This document shows, piece by piece, positions 16,111-25,240 of a DNA stretch of 54,482 nucleotides (position 1 is the stretch's first letter; each line of letters begins with the position of its first letter). The position numbers and the translations under genes are program-made. A model generated the notes under the pieces. That model did no database searches and was not told where the DNA came from. It worked only from the letters and a program-made list of their open reading frames with translations. Source of the DNA: Streptomyces rishiriensis (GTDB lineage Bacteria > Actinomycetota > Actinomycetes > Streptomycetales > Streptomycetaceae); NCBI RefSeq assembly GCF_003112535.1, contig NZ_BEWA01000031.1, positions 1-54,482 of the forward strand, written 5' to 3'.

Positions 16111-17076
16111 ATGGCAGCGACGACGGAGGAACTCGTACCGGTGCTCGAGGACGCCCGCCAGGCGCATGCGGCACTCCTCGACCGGTTCGGGGCGGACGCG
16201 GTGGTCACTCCGCCGGGGCCACACCTTCAGACGCTCGAACGCCAGGCCGCCGAGGTCCGGATCGGTCTGGCGCGCATCCACCGCCTCGAGCGCTCCCTGC
16301 GCCCCCGGGGCCTCCTGGAATCCGCCGTCGGTGCGACGCTGCTCCTCTCACGCGGCGCCCTGCGTACGGCGATGCTGCCGCTGGCCATCGGATCTGTCGT
16401 CGTCCGGGGATTGCTCCCCGGCGGGGGCCCGGCCGATCCGCGACTCCTGCTGAGGAACACCGAGGACGAGTACGCGGCCGCCGCACGGGCGCTGGCGGCG
16501 TGCCGGGCCGGGGAGGTCCTCGCCGAGCAGGTGGGCGACGAGACCGCCGCCCACCTGCTCGGCTCGCTCCGCCGCCAGGACGAGGCACTGATGCGGGATC
16601 TGGAGGTCCTGCTCACCGAACACGCCCGTACGGTGGCGCGGAACGTCGCCGAGCGCGGCATCCGGCGAGCCCGAGGCACGGTCGGGAAAACCGCGCGCGA
16701 GAGGCCCGAGCCCGGCCCCATGGCCGAGGAGGTCCTCGGAGCGGTCAGACGGGAGGAAGACCTGCCGATCCCCCGGTTCGGCCGCCTCAGCACCGAACAG
16801 ATCGAGGGGCGGCTGCCCACCCTGACCCAGCTCGAGCTGACCGTGGTCGAGGGGTACGAGCGCGCGCACGCCCGCCGCAAAGAGGTCCTGAACGCCATCG
16901 AGCGGTTGCGCGCACCCGAACCATGGACCGGCTACGACGCCCTGGACGCGGCCGGGATCACCGCGAGCCTGCGGGACGCACCGGCCGCAACGGCGCGCCA
17001 GGTGGCGGAGTACGAACAGCGCCACCGGCGACGCCGAGAGGTCATCGCCGCCGCGACGGACCGCGCCCCCGCCTGA
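16111..17076 (+). CDS. Hypothetical helical protein with internal hydrophobic segment
   Basis: A 321-aa protein starting at ATG 16111 after GGGAG. The first 75 residues are an amphipathic helix bundle (VLEDARQAHAALLDRFGAD). Residues about 80-105 hold a hydrophobic stretch (TAMLPLAIGSVVVRGLLPG) that could touch the membrane. A second helical block around 120-175 (AGEVLAEQVGDETAAHLLGS, then QDEALMRDLEVLLTEHART) has the spacing of ferritin-like or DUF892-like bundles. The C-terminal part again is helical and basic. No function is recognised; a stress-related bundle protein is a guess. Confidence 0.65.
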   Translation: MAATTEELVPVLEDARQAHAALLDRFGADAVVTPPGPHLQTLERQAAEVRIGLARIHRLERSLRPRGLLESAVGATLLLSRGALRTAMLPLAIGSVVVRGLLPGGGPADPRLLLRNTEDEYAAAARALAACRAGEVLAEQVGDETAAHLLGSLRRQDEALMRDLEVLLTEHARTVARNVAERGIRRARGTVGKTARERPEPGPMAEEVLGAVRREEDLPIPRFGRLSTEQIEGRLPTLTQLELTVVEGYERAHARRKEVLNAIERLRAPEPWTGYDALDAAGITASLRDAPAATARQVAEYEQRHRRRREVIAAATDRAPA

Positions 17077-17496
17077 CCGTCGCCCGATGAGGCGGGACAC
17101 CAGTGTGTCGAGGGATGGCTCGCCGACGTGCGGACGCAGCAGGGTGAACGCGTGAACGCCTCTTCGGCGCAGTACCTCGGCACCGCCGGCGCCAGTGCCG
17201 GCCCTGGTCAATCGCGCGGCATCCGGTGCTGCGTCACCGGCTACGCCGCCCTCGCGGCGGACCTCGACGCCGTCCGCGCGAACGCAGAACCTGCGCGTGA
17301 TCGAGGGCCGCTCCGTCCTCGAGCGAGTGTCGGACGGGCAACGTCGACACCCCGCCGCCGACTGCTCGGCGCCTCCCACACCGACCCCCCACCGAACTCG
17401 ACGCACCCAACCCCACCGGCCGCGTCGCCATCCCGGACGAGATCGCCCATCGTGTACGCGCCGGCGCGAACATAGGTCGGGCGTTATCCTTCCCTC
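17077..17496. other. Intergenic stretch, no supported gene
   Basis: Several frames are open, as expected at this GC content, but none has a recognisable family. A plus-strand segment (NPTGRVAIPDEIAH, about 17408-17450) recalls the end of an SDR-type protein, too short to call. The promoter of the ArsR gene lies at the right end. Confidence 0.35.
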
Positions 17497-17850
17497 ATGG
17501 CCAGCCGCACCTCGTCACCCCTCGTCCACCCCGACATGGACGACCTCGATCTTTTCAAGATCATGAGCGCACTGACCGACGAGACCCGGCTCACCATCGT
17601 CGTCACCCTCGCCGCCTCTCCCGGTCTGGCCTGCAGCGGCTTCACGCAGGACGTCACCGCGTCCGTGCTCACCCGCCACTTCCGCGTCCTGCGCGAGGCC
17701 GGTCTCATCCGGCAGCACGACGTCGGCACCCGCCGCATCAACACCCTGCGCAAGGAAGACCTGGATCAGCGCTTCCCCGGACTGCTCGACCTCGTCCTCA
17801 AGGAGAGCGTCGGCCGCGTGGAGCCCTACGTGAACGCCGAGAGCGCCTGA
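17497..17850 (+). CDS. ArsR-family winged-helix regulator
   Basis: A 117-aa regulator: LFKIMSALTDETRLTIVVTL (helix 1 region), then VTASVLTRHFRVLREAGLI (recognition helix) and the wing RQHDVGTRRINTLRKEDL. It has no metal-binding Cys pair, so it is probably a repressor sensing something other than metal. It converges on the alcohol dehydrogenase gene with a strong hairpin between. Its target is not obvious here. Confidence 0.88.
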   Translation: MASRTSSPLVHPDMDDLDLFKIMSALTDETRLTIVVTLAASPGLACSGFTQDVTASVLTRHFRVLREAGLIRQHDVGTRRINTLRKEDLDQRFPGLLDLVLKESVGRVEPYVNAESA

Positions 17851-17943
17851 CACTGAGGGACACGACACCCCTCCGCGGGCGGCCCCATCTGCCGACCCTG
17901 GTTCAAAAGCACTCGCCCGCGTGCGAGCCGGCCCGACAGCCGT

Positions 17944-17972
17944 GGGCCCCGGCGGATGATCCGCCGGGGCCC
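17944..17972. terminator. Bidirectional terminator hairpin
   Basis: A perfect 13-bp G/C-rich stem (17944-17956 with 17960-17972) with a 3-nt loop sits between the convergent ArsR and alcohol dehydrogenase genes, 94 bp after one stop and 19 bp after the other. Confidence 0.85.
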
Positions 17973-17990
17973 TCGTACGTGTGACGGGTC

Positions 17991-19031
17991 TCAGATGGTC
18001 GCGTTGTCGATCACGAACCGGTACCGCACATCGCTCGCCAGCACCCGCTCGTACGCCTGGTTGATCTCGGAGGCGGCGATCCGCTCGACCTCCGCGCCGA
18101 TCCCGTGCTCGGCGCAGAAGTCCAGCATCTCCTGGGTCTCGGGGATGCCGCCGATCATCGATCCGGCGAGGATCTTGTTGCCACCGATGAGGGAGAACGG
18201 GTGGAAGGCGATGGGCTCCTCCGGGACGCCCACGTTCACCAGGGCGCCGCCCGTCTTCAGCAGGCCGAGGTAGGCGCCCAGGTCCAGCGGCGCCGACACC
18301 GTGGAGACGATGAGGTCGAAGGAGCCGGCGAGTTCTTCGAACGTTTTCGGGTCACTGGTCGCGTAGTAGTGGTCGGCGCCCAGCTTCAGGCCGTCGTCCT
18401 TCTTGCGCAGCGACTGGGACAGGACAGTGACCTCCGCGCCGAGCGCGTGCGCGATCTTGACGCCCACGTGGCCCAGACCGCCCAGGCCGACCACGGCAAC
18501 CCTCTTGCCGGGGCCCGCGCCCCACTGCTTGAGCGGCGCGTACGTGGTGATGCCCGCGCACAGCAGCGGCGCGGCGGCGTCCAGGGGCAGCCCGTCGGGG
18601 ATGCGGACGACGAAGTTCTCGTCGACGACGACCTGCGTGGCGTAACCGCCGTAGGTGATCTCGCCGTCCTTGCCGACGGCGTTGTACGTCTGGACAGCCC
18701 CCCGTACACAGTGCTGTTCCTGGCCGGCCTTGCAGTTCTCGCACTCTCGGCAGGAGTCGACCAGACAGCCGACGCCCACACGGTCGCCGACCTTGTACTT
18801 GGTCACGCCCGGACCGACCTCGGAGACGACACCCGCGATCTCGTGGCCCGGGACCATCGGGAAGATCGCCTCGCCCCAACCCTCGCGGACCAGATGGATG
18901 TCGGTGTGACAGATACCGGCGAACTTGATGTCGATCAGCACGTCGAACTCGCGGACCGCACGACGTTCGATGGTGGTGCGCTCCAGCGGAGCGCTGGCGG
19001 CGAGCGCGGCGTACGCAGCAACAGTGGTCAT
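17991..19031 (-). CDS. Zinc-dependent NAD(P) alcohol dehydrogenase (CAD-like MDR)
   Basis: A 346-aa medium-chain dehydrogenase. Catalytic zinc site: Cys41 (GICHTD), His63-Glu64 (PGHE) and a late Cys (LLCAGITTY). Structural zinc Cys94, 97, 100 and 108 are in the CRECENCKAGQEQHC block. The Rossmann motif is VAVVGLGGLGHVGVKIA. It fits the cinnamyl-alcohol-dehydrogenase-like group, which interconverts aldehydes and alcohols in the cytosol. It is transcribed alone and divergently from the CocE operon, with a 329-bp gap between them. Confidence 0.92.
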   Translation of the reverse strand: MTTVAAYAALAASAPLERTTIERRAVREFDVLIDIKFAGICHTDIHLVREGWGEAIFPMVPGHEIAGVVSEVGPGVTKYKVGDRVGVGCLVDSCRECENCKAGQEQHCVRGAVQTYNAVGKDGEITYGGYATQVVVDENFVVRIPDGLPLDAAAPLLCAGITTYAPLKQWGAGPGKRVAVVGLGGLGHVGVKIAHALGAEVTVLSQSLRKKDDGLKLGADHYYATSDPKTFEELAGSFDLIVSTVSAPLDLGAYLGLLKTGGALVNVGVPEEPIAFHPFSLIGGNKILAGSMIGGIPETQEMLDFCAEHGIGAEVERIAASEINQAYERVLASDVRYRFVIDNATI

Positions 19032-19284
19032 GCCGTGGTTCTCCTAGCGGGGGTTGCGCGCCAGGCCGCCTTCTTCCGGCCGGGTGCGTTTTCACTGTAG
19101 CTCATGTTCGCGTCAGCGCGAACATGAGGCCGCCGCCCCTCCCCTCGCACCCCCGGGAAGGCCTCGGCAGCGAACCAGCCCCGCCACCGGCGCCGCGTCG
19201 GCAGCGAACCACCTCCGCCCCCATCACCGGCGCCGTCGCCCAAGGCGAATCACCAGAGGTCGACGTTCTCGCGGTAATTGACAG

Positions 19285-19311
19285 GGTACGAACGTACCTC
19301 CTAACGTACCC
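19285..19311. promoter_or_regulatory. Operator for the CocE operon: palindrome plus third half-site
   Basis: GGTACG-AA-CGTACC (19285-19298) is a perfect palindrome, and a third half-site CGTACC follows at 19305-19310, 12 bp on from the second. The same pattern, mirrored, lies before the TetR gene at 24401-24426. It sits about 50 bp upstream of the first operon start. The rest of the gap from the dehydrogenase (19032-19284) shows no gene. Confidence 0.75.
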
Positions 19312-19360
19312 ACGCCGGAGCAACACCGAAGCAACGCCGCCAGCTCAACGAGGAGCGCCG

Positions 19361-21109
19361 ATGCAGCACGTATACGACATAGATGTCCGGATTCCGATGC
19401 GCGACCGTGTGACCCTGGCGGCCAACGTGTGGCATCCGGCCGAGGGACAGGCCCCGACGCTGCTCGTGCGCATGCCCTACGGCAAGGACGTCATGGGTGT
19501 CACCCTGGGCGGGGTCATGCCCGGTCTCCTGGCTCTGCTGGAGGCCGGTTACGCGGTGGTGGTGCAGGACTGCCGGGGCACCCACCGCTCGGAAGGCGAG
19601 TTCGTTCCGCATATGGCCGACCGGGCCGACGGCGCGGACACCGTCGCCTGGATCGCCGAACAGCCTTGGTCGGACGGCACGGTCGGCATGTACGGGGGGT
19701 CCTACCTCGGGATGGTCCAGTGGGAGACCGCCGTGACCGGCGCCCCCGCCCTCAAGGCGATCGCGCCGTCCGTCACCTCGATCGACAACTACGAGGCACC
19801 CTGGTACGGCGCGGGCGGTGCGCTCTCACTGAGCCTGGTCACGTTCTGGAACGCCATGATGTACACGGCTGACGCGCAGCGGTCTCTGGCGGCCGGTGAG
19901 GGCTCCGTGGACCAGGTGCAGCAGCTCGGTCAGGCGCTGCTGTCCGCCGAGTCCCTCAACGAGGTGCTGCCGACGGCGGAGGTTCCGGTCCTGGCGGCGT
20001 ACGGCAAGTGGTGGGACGACTGGATGGCCCACCCGTCCCACGACGGGTACTGGGATGCCATGGAGCTCACGCCCGAGCTCAAGAACGTCACCGTCCCGGC
20101 GCTCAACATCGGCGGCTGGTACGACCTCTACATCGGGCAGACCGTGCGCACCTACACCACCGCCCGCCAACAGGCAGGCAGCGCGCAGGCGCGCGAGGGG
20201 CAGCGGCTGATCATCGGTCCGTGGGACCACATGGCCGCGACCGGCGTCTATCCCGACCGCTCCTTCGGTCCGCTGGCCGGCGCCGACATGCTGGGCATGA
20301 CCGGCCTGCATGTGAAGTTCTTCGACCGCTGGCTGCGGGGCGACACGACCGCCCTGGACGACGTGGCACCGGTGAAGATCTTCGTGATGGGCATCGACCA
20401 GTGGCGCGACGAGCAGGAGTGGCCGCTGCCCGACACCAGGTGGACCGAGTTCCACCTGAGCAGCGCCGGCCACGCCAACACAGCGGACGGCGACGGCGTG
20501 CTGACGACCGAGCCGCCGGCCGACGCCGGGCACGACACCTACCTCTACGACCCGCGCCGACCTGTCCCCACGGCCGGCGGGGCGTGCCTGCCGATGACGC
20601 CGGGGTTCGGCGGCCCGGTCGACCAGCGGACCGTCACCGCCCGCGAGGACGTCCTGTGCTTCGCCGGCCCCGTGCTGGAGGAGGCTGTCGAGGTGACCGG
20701 TCCGGTCAGCCTGACCCTGTTCGTGTCCTCGTCGGCGGTGGACACCGACTTCACCGCCAAGCTCGTCGACGTCTTCCCCGACGGCAAGGCGATCAACCTG
20801 TGCGACGGCATCCTGCGCGCCCGCTACCGGGGCGGCCTCGCCGCGGAAGAACTGATGGAGCCCGGCACGGTCTACGAGATCACCGTCGACATGACCGCCA
20901 CCTCGAATGTGTTCCTTCCCGGGCACCGCATCCGCGTGGACGTCTCCAGCAGCAACTTCCCCCGCTACGACCGCAACACCAACACCGGCGGCGTCATCGC
21001 CCGCGAGACCGAGGAGCAGATGATCCCCGCGGTCAACCACATCCATCACGGCCCGAACCACCCCAGCCGTCTGGTCCTGCCGGTCATCGACCGCAAGGAC
21101 CAGCCGTGA
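19361..21109 (+). CDS. CocE/NonD-family hydrolase
   Basis: A 582-aa serine hydrolase of the X-Pro-peptidase/cocaine-esterase group. The alpha/beta core holds VVVQDCRGTHRSEGEF and the nucleophile Ser114 in MYGGSYLGM. The acid and His lie near GGWYDLYIGQT and IGPWDHM. From about 370 on there is a beta-rich PepX_C jelly-roll domain (CFAGPVLEEAVEVTGPVSL, FLPGHRIRVDVSSSNFP). The ATG at 19361 follows AGGAG and matches the family start. It is first gene of an operon whose next three genes activate and process an acyl group as CoA ester, so it probably frees a carboxylic acid from an ester or amide. Confidence 0.92.
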   Translation: MQHVYDIDVRIPMRDRVTLAANVWHPAEGQAPTLLVRMPYGKDVMGVTLGGVMPGLLALLEAGYAVVVQDCRGTHRSEGEFVPHMADRADGADTVAWIAEQPWSDGTVGMYGGSYLGMVQWETAVTGAPALKAIAPSVTSIDNYEAPWYGAGGALSLSLVTFWNAMMYTADAQRSLAAGEGSVDQVQQLGQALLSAESLNEVLPTAEVPVLAAYGKWWDDWMAHPSHDGYWDAMELTPELKNVTVPALNIGGWYDLYIGQTVRTYTTARQQAGSAQAREGQRLIIGPWDHMAATGVYPDRSFGPLAGADMLGMTGLHVKFFDRWLRGDTTALDDVAPVKIFVMGIDQWRDEQEWPLPDTRWTEFHLSSAGHANTADGDGVLTTEPPADAGHDTYLYDPRRPVPTAGGACLPMTPGFGGPVDQRTVTAREDVLCFAGPVLEEAVEVTGPVSLTLFVSSSAVDTDFTAKLVDVFPDGKAINLCDGILRARYRGGLAAEELMEPGTVYEITVDMTATSNVFLPGHRIRVDVSSSNFPRYDRNTNTGGVIARETEEQMIPAVNHIHHGPNHPSRLVLPVIDRKDQP

Positions 21110-22749
21110 GCGCCGCCGACCGGGTCGCCGAGCTGACCGCGACATTCACAGCTCCTTCCCTCGATGTGGCCGGCCTGCTGTGCGACCAACACCCCGCCGA
21201 CCGCGTCGCGTTCACCGTCGTCGACGGCACCGGTGGAGCTTCCACGCTGTCCTACGGCGAACTCGCCACGGACTCGCACCGCTACGCCCGGGCGCTGCAA
21301 GGGCTCGGCGTCGGTCCGGGTGACCGGGTGGCGACCCTGATGGGCAAGGGCACCGACCTGGTCACCCTCATCCTGGCGATCTGGCGGCTCGGGGCGGTCT
21401 ACGTCCCGCTGTTCACCGCTTTCGCGCCCCAGGCCATCGCCCTGCGCCTGGAAGGCGCGGGTGCGCACGTCGTGGTCGTCGACCCGGACCAGCGCCGCAA
21501 ACTCAACCCGGGCCCCGACATGCCGGACGACCCTCGGCGCCGTGTCGTCGTCACCGGAACCGCCGCGCACCACGGTGACGTGTCGCTCGCCGACCTCGTC
21601 GCGGCCGCGTCGCCGGAGCCGGTGCCCGCCGTCGCCACCAGCGGGGACGGGCCTCTGGTGCACATGTTCACCTCCGGCACCACCGGCAAGCCCAAGGGGG
21701 TCGTCCACCCCGTCTCCTACATCGCGGCATGGCAGATCTATCTGGAGTACGGTCTCGGCGTCACCCAGGACAGCACCTATTGGTGCGCCGCCGACCCCGG
21801 CTGGGCCTACGGCCTGTACGCCGCCATCGTCGCTCCGCTGGCGGCCGGCATCCCCAGCCTGCTGCTGTCCGGCGGGTTCTCTCCGGAGACGACCTGGCGC
21901 ACCCTCGACGACCACCAGGTCACCGACTTCACCGCCGCCCCCACGGTGTACCGAGGACTGCGCTCCTCGTCGGTGCCGGTGCCCGGGGCCCTGCGGCTGG
22001 AGCGGGCGTCCAGCGCGGGCGAGCCGCTGACTCCCGAGGTCAACGAGTGGGCCGGCGCCGCGCTCGGCCTGGCGGTGCACGACCACTTCGGCCAGACCGA
22101 GGTCGGCATGCCCCTGGCCAACCACCACCATCCCGAACTCCGCCGCCCCCTCAAGGCCGGATCGATGGGCCGGCCGGTGCCCGGCTGGAACCTCACCGTG
22201 CTGGCCGACGATAAGGACGAGCCCGCCGGACCGGGCCTGCTCGGCCGGGTCGCGATCGACGTCGCGGCGAGCCCGCTGATGACCTTCCGCGACTACCAGC
22301 TCCCAGGGCAGAGCGACGCCAAGTTCACCGCGGACGGCCGCTACTACCTCACCGGCGACGCCGGGCGGGTCGACTCGGACGGCGACTTCTTCTTCTCCTC
22401 CCGCGACGACGACGTCATCATCATGGCCGGCTACCGGATCGGGCCGTTCGAGATCGAGAGCGTCCTCGCCCAGCATCCCGCGGTCGCCGAGTGCAGCGTC
22501 ATCGGCGCACCCGACGAGGTCCGAGGAGAGGTCATCGAGGCGTACGTCGTCCTGCGCCACGGCACCGAAGGCACGGAGGAACTGGCCACCGAACTCCAGC
22601 TGCTGGTCAAGACCCGTTACGCCGCCCACGCCTACCCGCGCACGATCCACTTCATCGACGCCCTGCCCAAGACTCCCAGCGGCAAGACCCAGCGCTACCT
22701 GCTGCGCAGGCGACGCCGCACCGAACTCGCCACCCCGGAGCCACGTTGA
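21106..22749 (+). CDS. AMP-forming acyl-CoA synthetase
   Basis: A 547-aa ligase that joins a carboxylic acid to CoA via an acyl-AMP. The P-loop TSGTTGKPKG starts at residue 189. Also seen are the ADPGWAYGLYA helix, the A5-type motif HDHFGQTEVGMPL, YYLTGDAGRVDSDGDFFF, and the catalytic Lys527 in PKTPSGKTQRY. It is most like medium-chain or aromatic acyl ligases (ACSM-like), but the acid cannot be told. The GTG start overlaps the preceding stop by 4 nt (GTGA), so translation is coupled to the hydrolase. Confidence 0.93.
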   Translation: MSAADRVAELTATFTAPSLDVAGLLCDQHPADRVAFTVVDGTGGASTLSYGELATDSHRYARALQGLGVGPGDRVATLMGKGTDLVTLILAIWRLGAVYVPLFTAFAPQAIALRLEGAGAHVVVVDPDQRRKLNPGPDMPDDPRRRVVVTGTAAHHGDVSLADLVAAASPEPVPAVATSGDGPLVHMFTSGTTGKPKGVVHPVSYIAAWQIYLEYGLGVTQDSTYWCAADPGWAYGLYAAIVAPLAAGIPSLLLSGGFSPETTWRTLDDHQVTDFTAAPTVYRGLRSSSVPVPGALRLERASSAGEPLTPEVNEWAGAALGLAVHDHFGQTEVGMPLANHHHPELRRPLKAGSMGRPVPGWNLTVLADDKDEPAGPGLLGRVAIDVAASPLMTFRDYQLPGQSDAKFTADGRYYLTGDAGRVDSDGDFFFSSRDDDVIIMAGYRIGPFEIESVLAQHPAVAECSVIGAPDEVRGEVIEAYVVLRHGTEGTEELATELQLLVKTRYAAHAYPRTIHFIDALPKTPSGKTQRYLLRRRRRTELATPEPR

Positions 22750-23534
22750 CCGACGCCGAACCACTGCTCGTCGCGCAACGCGGCCCCGTCCGGTGGCTGT
22801 GGCTCAACCGCCCGCAGCGGCGCAACGCCCTCGACGCCACCCTCGTCGAAGCACTGGACAAGCAGATCACCAGCGCAGAGGCCGACCCAGGCACAGCGGT
22901 CATCGCCGTGGCCGGCAAGGGACCGAGCTTCTGTGCCGGCGGGGACTTCCACCAGTTCCTTGACCTGCACGACCGCGGTCACCACCCGGTCGACTTCCTG
23001 ACCGACGTCTCGGCCTGCTTCAGCCGCATCGCGGCCAGTCCGAAACCCTGGGTCGCCGTCCTGCACGGCCACGCCGTCGCGGGAGGCCTCGAACTCGCGC
23101 TGGCCTGCGATGTCGTCGTCGCGGCCGACACCACCCTCATCGGCGACGGCCACCTCAAGCGGCGGTTGGTACCGGCCGGCGGGTCAAGCGTCCGTCTCCC
23201 CGGCGCGGTCGGACGCGGTCTGTCACGCTGGCTCCTGCTCACCGGCGAACTGCTGCCCGCGACCGCCTTCGCGCACACCGGCTGGATCCACGCGATCGTG
23301 CCCGAGGCCGACCTCGACGCCACCGCCACCCGCGTCTGCCACCAACTGGCCGACCGTCACAGCCCCGCACAGCAACGGCTCAAGACACTGCTGCACCGCA
23401 TCGACGGCGCCTCCTCCGAGCACGCCCTGCGCGAGGAACTGACCGCCTTCGCCGACAACTGGCATGCCAGCTCGGTGGCCGACGCCCTGCGGGCCTTCCT
23501 CACTCCCTCCACGACGAAAGCGGACAACCAGTGA
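22746..23534 (+). CDS. Enoyl-CoA hydratase/isomerase (crotonase family)
   Basis: A 262-aa crotonase. The oxyanion loop reads GPSFCAGGDFHQF and the second loop HGHAVAGGLELALACD. In the region where hydratases carry the catalytic Glu pair (IPGAGGTQRL-like) it reads LVPAGGSSVRLPGAVG, so one usual Glu is missing. It may be an isomerase, hydrolase or lyase rather than a plain hydratase. The TTG start overlaps the previous stop by 4 nt (TTGA). It acts on the CoA ester made by the preceding ligase. Confidence 0.9.
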   Translation: MTDAEPLLVAQRGPVRWLWLNRPQRRNALDATLVEALDKQITSAEADPGTAVIAVAGKGPSFCAGGDFHQFLDLHDRGHHPVDFLTDVSACFSRIAASPKPWVAVLHGHAVAGGLELALACDVVVAADTTLIGDGHLKRRLVPAGGSSVRLPGAVGRGLSRWLLLTGELLPATAFAHTGWIHAIVPEADLDATATRVCHQLADRHSPAQQRLKTLLHRIDGASSEHALREELTAFADNWHASSVADALRAFLTPSTTKADNQ

Positions 23535-24289
23535 ATCGCTACCAGGGACGGGTCGTCGCCATCACCGGCGCCGCCCAAGGACTCGGCCTCGCCATGGCGG
23601 CCCGGTTCGCCGCCGAGGGCGCCACCGTCGCCCTGGCCGACGTCAACGAACAGGCCCTCACCCACGCCGCCACCACCGTCACCGACACCCACGACGCGAA
23701 ACACCGCACCGACGTGGTGGACGTGACCGACTCCACCCAGGTCAACGCCTGGATCACCGGCATCACTACTGATCTCGGCCGCCTCGACGTGCTGATCAAC
23801 AACGCCGGCATCATCCGCGACAACCGCATCGAGGACATCACCGACGACGACTGGCACGCGGTCATCGCCGTCAGCCTCACCGGCGGCTTCCACTGCGCCC
23901 GCGCCGCGTTCGCCCCCATGAAACGCCAGGGCTACGGACGCATCGTCAGCTTCTCCTCGATGTCGTGGCGCGGGAACTTCGGCCAGACCAACTACGTGGC
24001 CGCCAAAGCGGGCATCGTCGGTATGACCCGCACCCTCGCACTCGAGGGCGCCCGCCACGGCATCACCGCCAACGCCATCGCCCCCGGCCTCATCGACACC
24101 CCCATGCTCGCCTCCATGAACGGCCCCGCACGCGACAAGCTCACCGACAAGATCCCCATGCGCCACACCGGCAGGCCCGAGGACATCGCCGAAGCCGCGG
24201 CCTTCCTCGCCAGCGAAGCCGCCGGCTACATCACCGGCATCGTCCTCGACGTGGACGGCGGCATCTCCATCGGATCCTCCATCCGGTAA
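23531..24289 (+). CDS. Short-chain dehydrogenase/reductase (FabG-like)
   Basis: A 252-aa SDR. The NAD(P) motif TGAAQGLGLAM starts at residue 13, NNAG is at 90-93, catalytic Ser142 is in VSFSSMSW, and Tyr155/Lys159 in YVAAK. ADVNEQAL after the second strand has an Asp, which favours NAD over NADP. It would oxidise the beta-hydroxyacyl-CoA (or reduce a keto group) following the crotonase. The GTG start overlaps the previous stop by 4 nt. It is the last gene of the operon. Confidence 0.93.
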   Translation: MNRYQGRVVAITGAAQGLGLAMAARFAAEGATVALADVNEQALTHAATTVTDTHDAKHRTDVVDVTDSTQVNAWITGITTDLGRLDVLINNAGIIRDNRIEDITDDDWHAVIAVSLTGGFHCARAAFAPMKRQGYGRIVSFSSMSWRGNFGQTNYVAAKAGIVGMTRTLALEGARHGITANAIAPGLIDTPMLASMNGPARDKLTDKIPMRHTGRPEDIAEAAAFLASEAAGYITGIVLDVDGGISIGSSIR

Positions 24290-24400
24290 CCACGAAACCG
24301 GCGGGCGAGCAGATACTCGTCACGGCAACCGACCGTCGTCCGGCCCGCCACACTCCGTTCCTCCACCCTCGCCTCAACGTCACTCACCGAGCGCACCCCG

Positions 24401-24426
24401 GGTACGTCAGGCGGTACGCTCGTACC
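24401..24426. promoter_or_regulatory. Operator before the TetR gene, mirror of the operon operator
   Basis: Half-sites GGTACG (24401-24406) and GGTACG-CT-CGTACC (24413-24426) repeat the three-half-site layout of 19285-19310 in reverse orientation with identical spacings (2 and 6 bp). It lies about 80 bp upstream of the TetR start, suggesting autoregulation. Confidence 0.75.
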
Positions 24427-24507
24427 CGTACGCAAGGGGCGGGTCGGCCTTCCGACCCGCAGCCATCCCCCGCTTCCGGGCGGGGACGCTCATGGGAGAC
24501 TGCTGCG

Positions 24508-25197
24508 GTGACGGCCCAGACCGACTCGCGTGACCGACGCCCGCGCCGAACGGCGCGCAGGCGGGTCGTCGACACTGGTCGGCGGGAACAACTGCTGCGC
24601 CAGGCCGAGGAGATCATCCTGGCCGAAGGCTTCACCGCGGTGACCGTGGATGAGCTCGCCCAGCGGCTGGGGTGCTCCAAGGCGACGCTGTACAGCCTGG
24701 CCTCCACGAAGGAACAGCTGGTGCTGGCGGTCACCCGCGCCTTCTTCCGGGAGGCGACCGCCGAGATCGAGCAGACCGTCCAGGCCGAGCCCGACCCCCG
24801 GCAGCGCATCCGGGTCTATCTCGCCGGCGTCGGCACGGCCATGCGCCGGCATTCTCATGCCTTCTACGACGACATGGTCGGCTACGAACCGACGGCGCAG
24901 ATCTATCGCAAGAACTCCGCCGCCGCGGCGCACCGAGTCCACGAACTCATCGAGGAGGGCGTGCAGGCCGGCGTCTTCCGGGCGCTCAACGGCCACTTCG
25001 CCGCCCAGGTCGTGGCAGTCACCATCGACGCGGTCCAGTCGGGGGTTCTCCTGGAGAGGACCGGCCTGACCGCCGGCGACGCCTTCTCCGAACTCGGGGA
25101 CCTCCTGCTGGACGGCCTCAGCTCGACACAGGGCGCTTTCGCCCCTCCCTCCACAGCTGACCGCTCCCCCAGCGGCCAAGCCCCGACACCCGGGTAA
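24508..25197 (+). CDS. TetR-family repressor, likely controlling the CocE operon
   Basis: A 229-aa protein. The N-terminal helix-turn-helix is at about 27-73: LRQAEEIILAEGFTAVTVDE, LAQRLGCSKATLYSLASTKE, then LVLAVTRAFFREA. The C-terminal ligand-binding helices follow (VYLAGVGTAMRRHSHAFYDD). The GTG at 24508 is used: upstream in-frame codons have no ribosome site, and starting further left would run into the operator. It lies 218 bp after the operon on the same strand and shares the operator with it. Confidence 0.9.
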   Translation: MTAQTDSRDRRPRRTARRRVVDTGRREQLLRQAEEIILAEGFTAVTVDELAQRLGCSKATLYSLASTKEQLVLAVTRAFFREATAEIEQTVQAEPDPRQRIRVYLAGVGTAMRRHSHAFYDDMVGYEPTAQIYRKNSAAAAHRVHELIEEGVQAGVFRALNGHFAAQVVAVTIDAVQSGVLLERTGLTAGDAFSELGDLLLDGLSSTQGAFAPPSTADRSPSGQAPTPG

Positions 25198-25240
25198 AGC
25201 GGAGAAAAGCGGATGGGGATGCATTTCGCGGATCCTCTCT

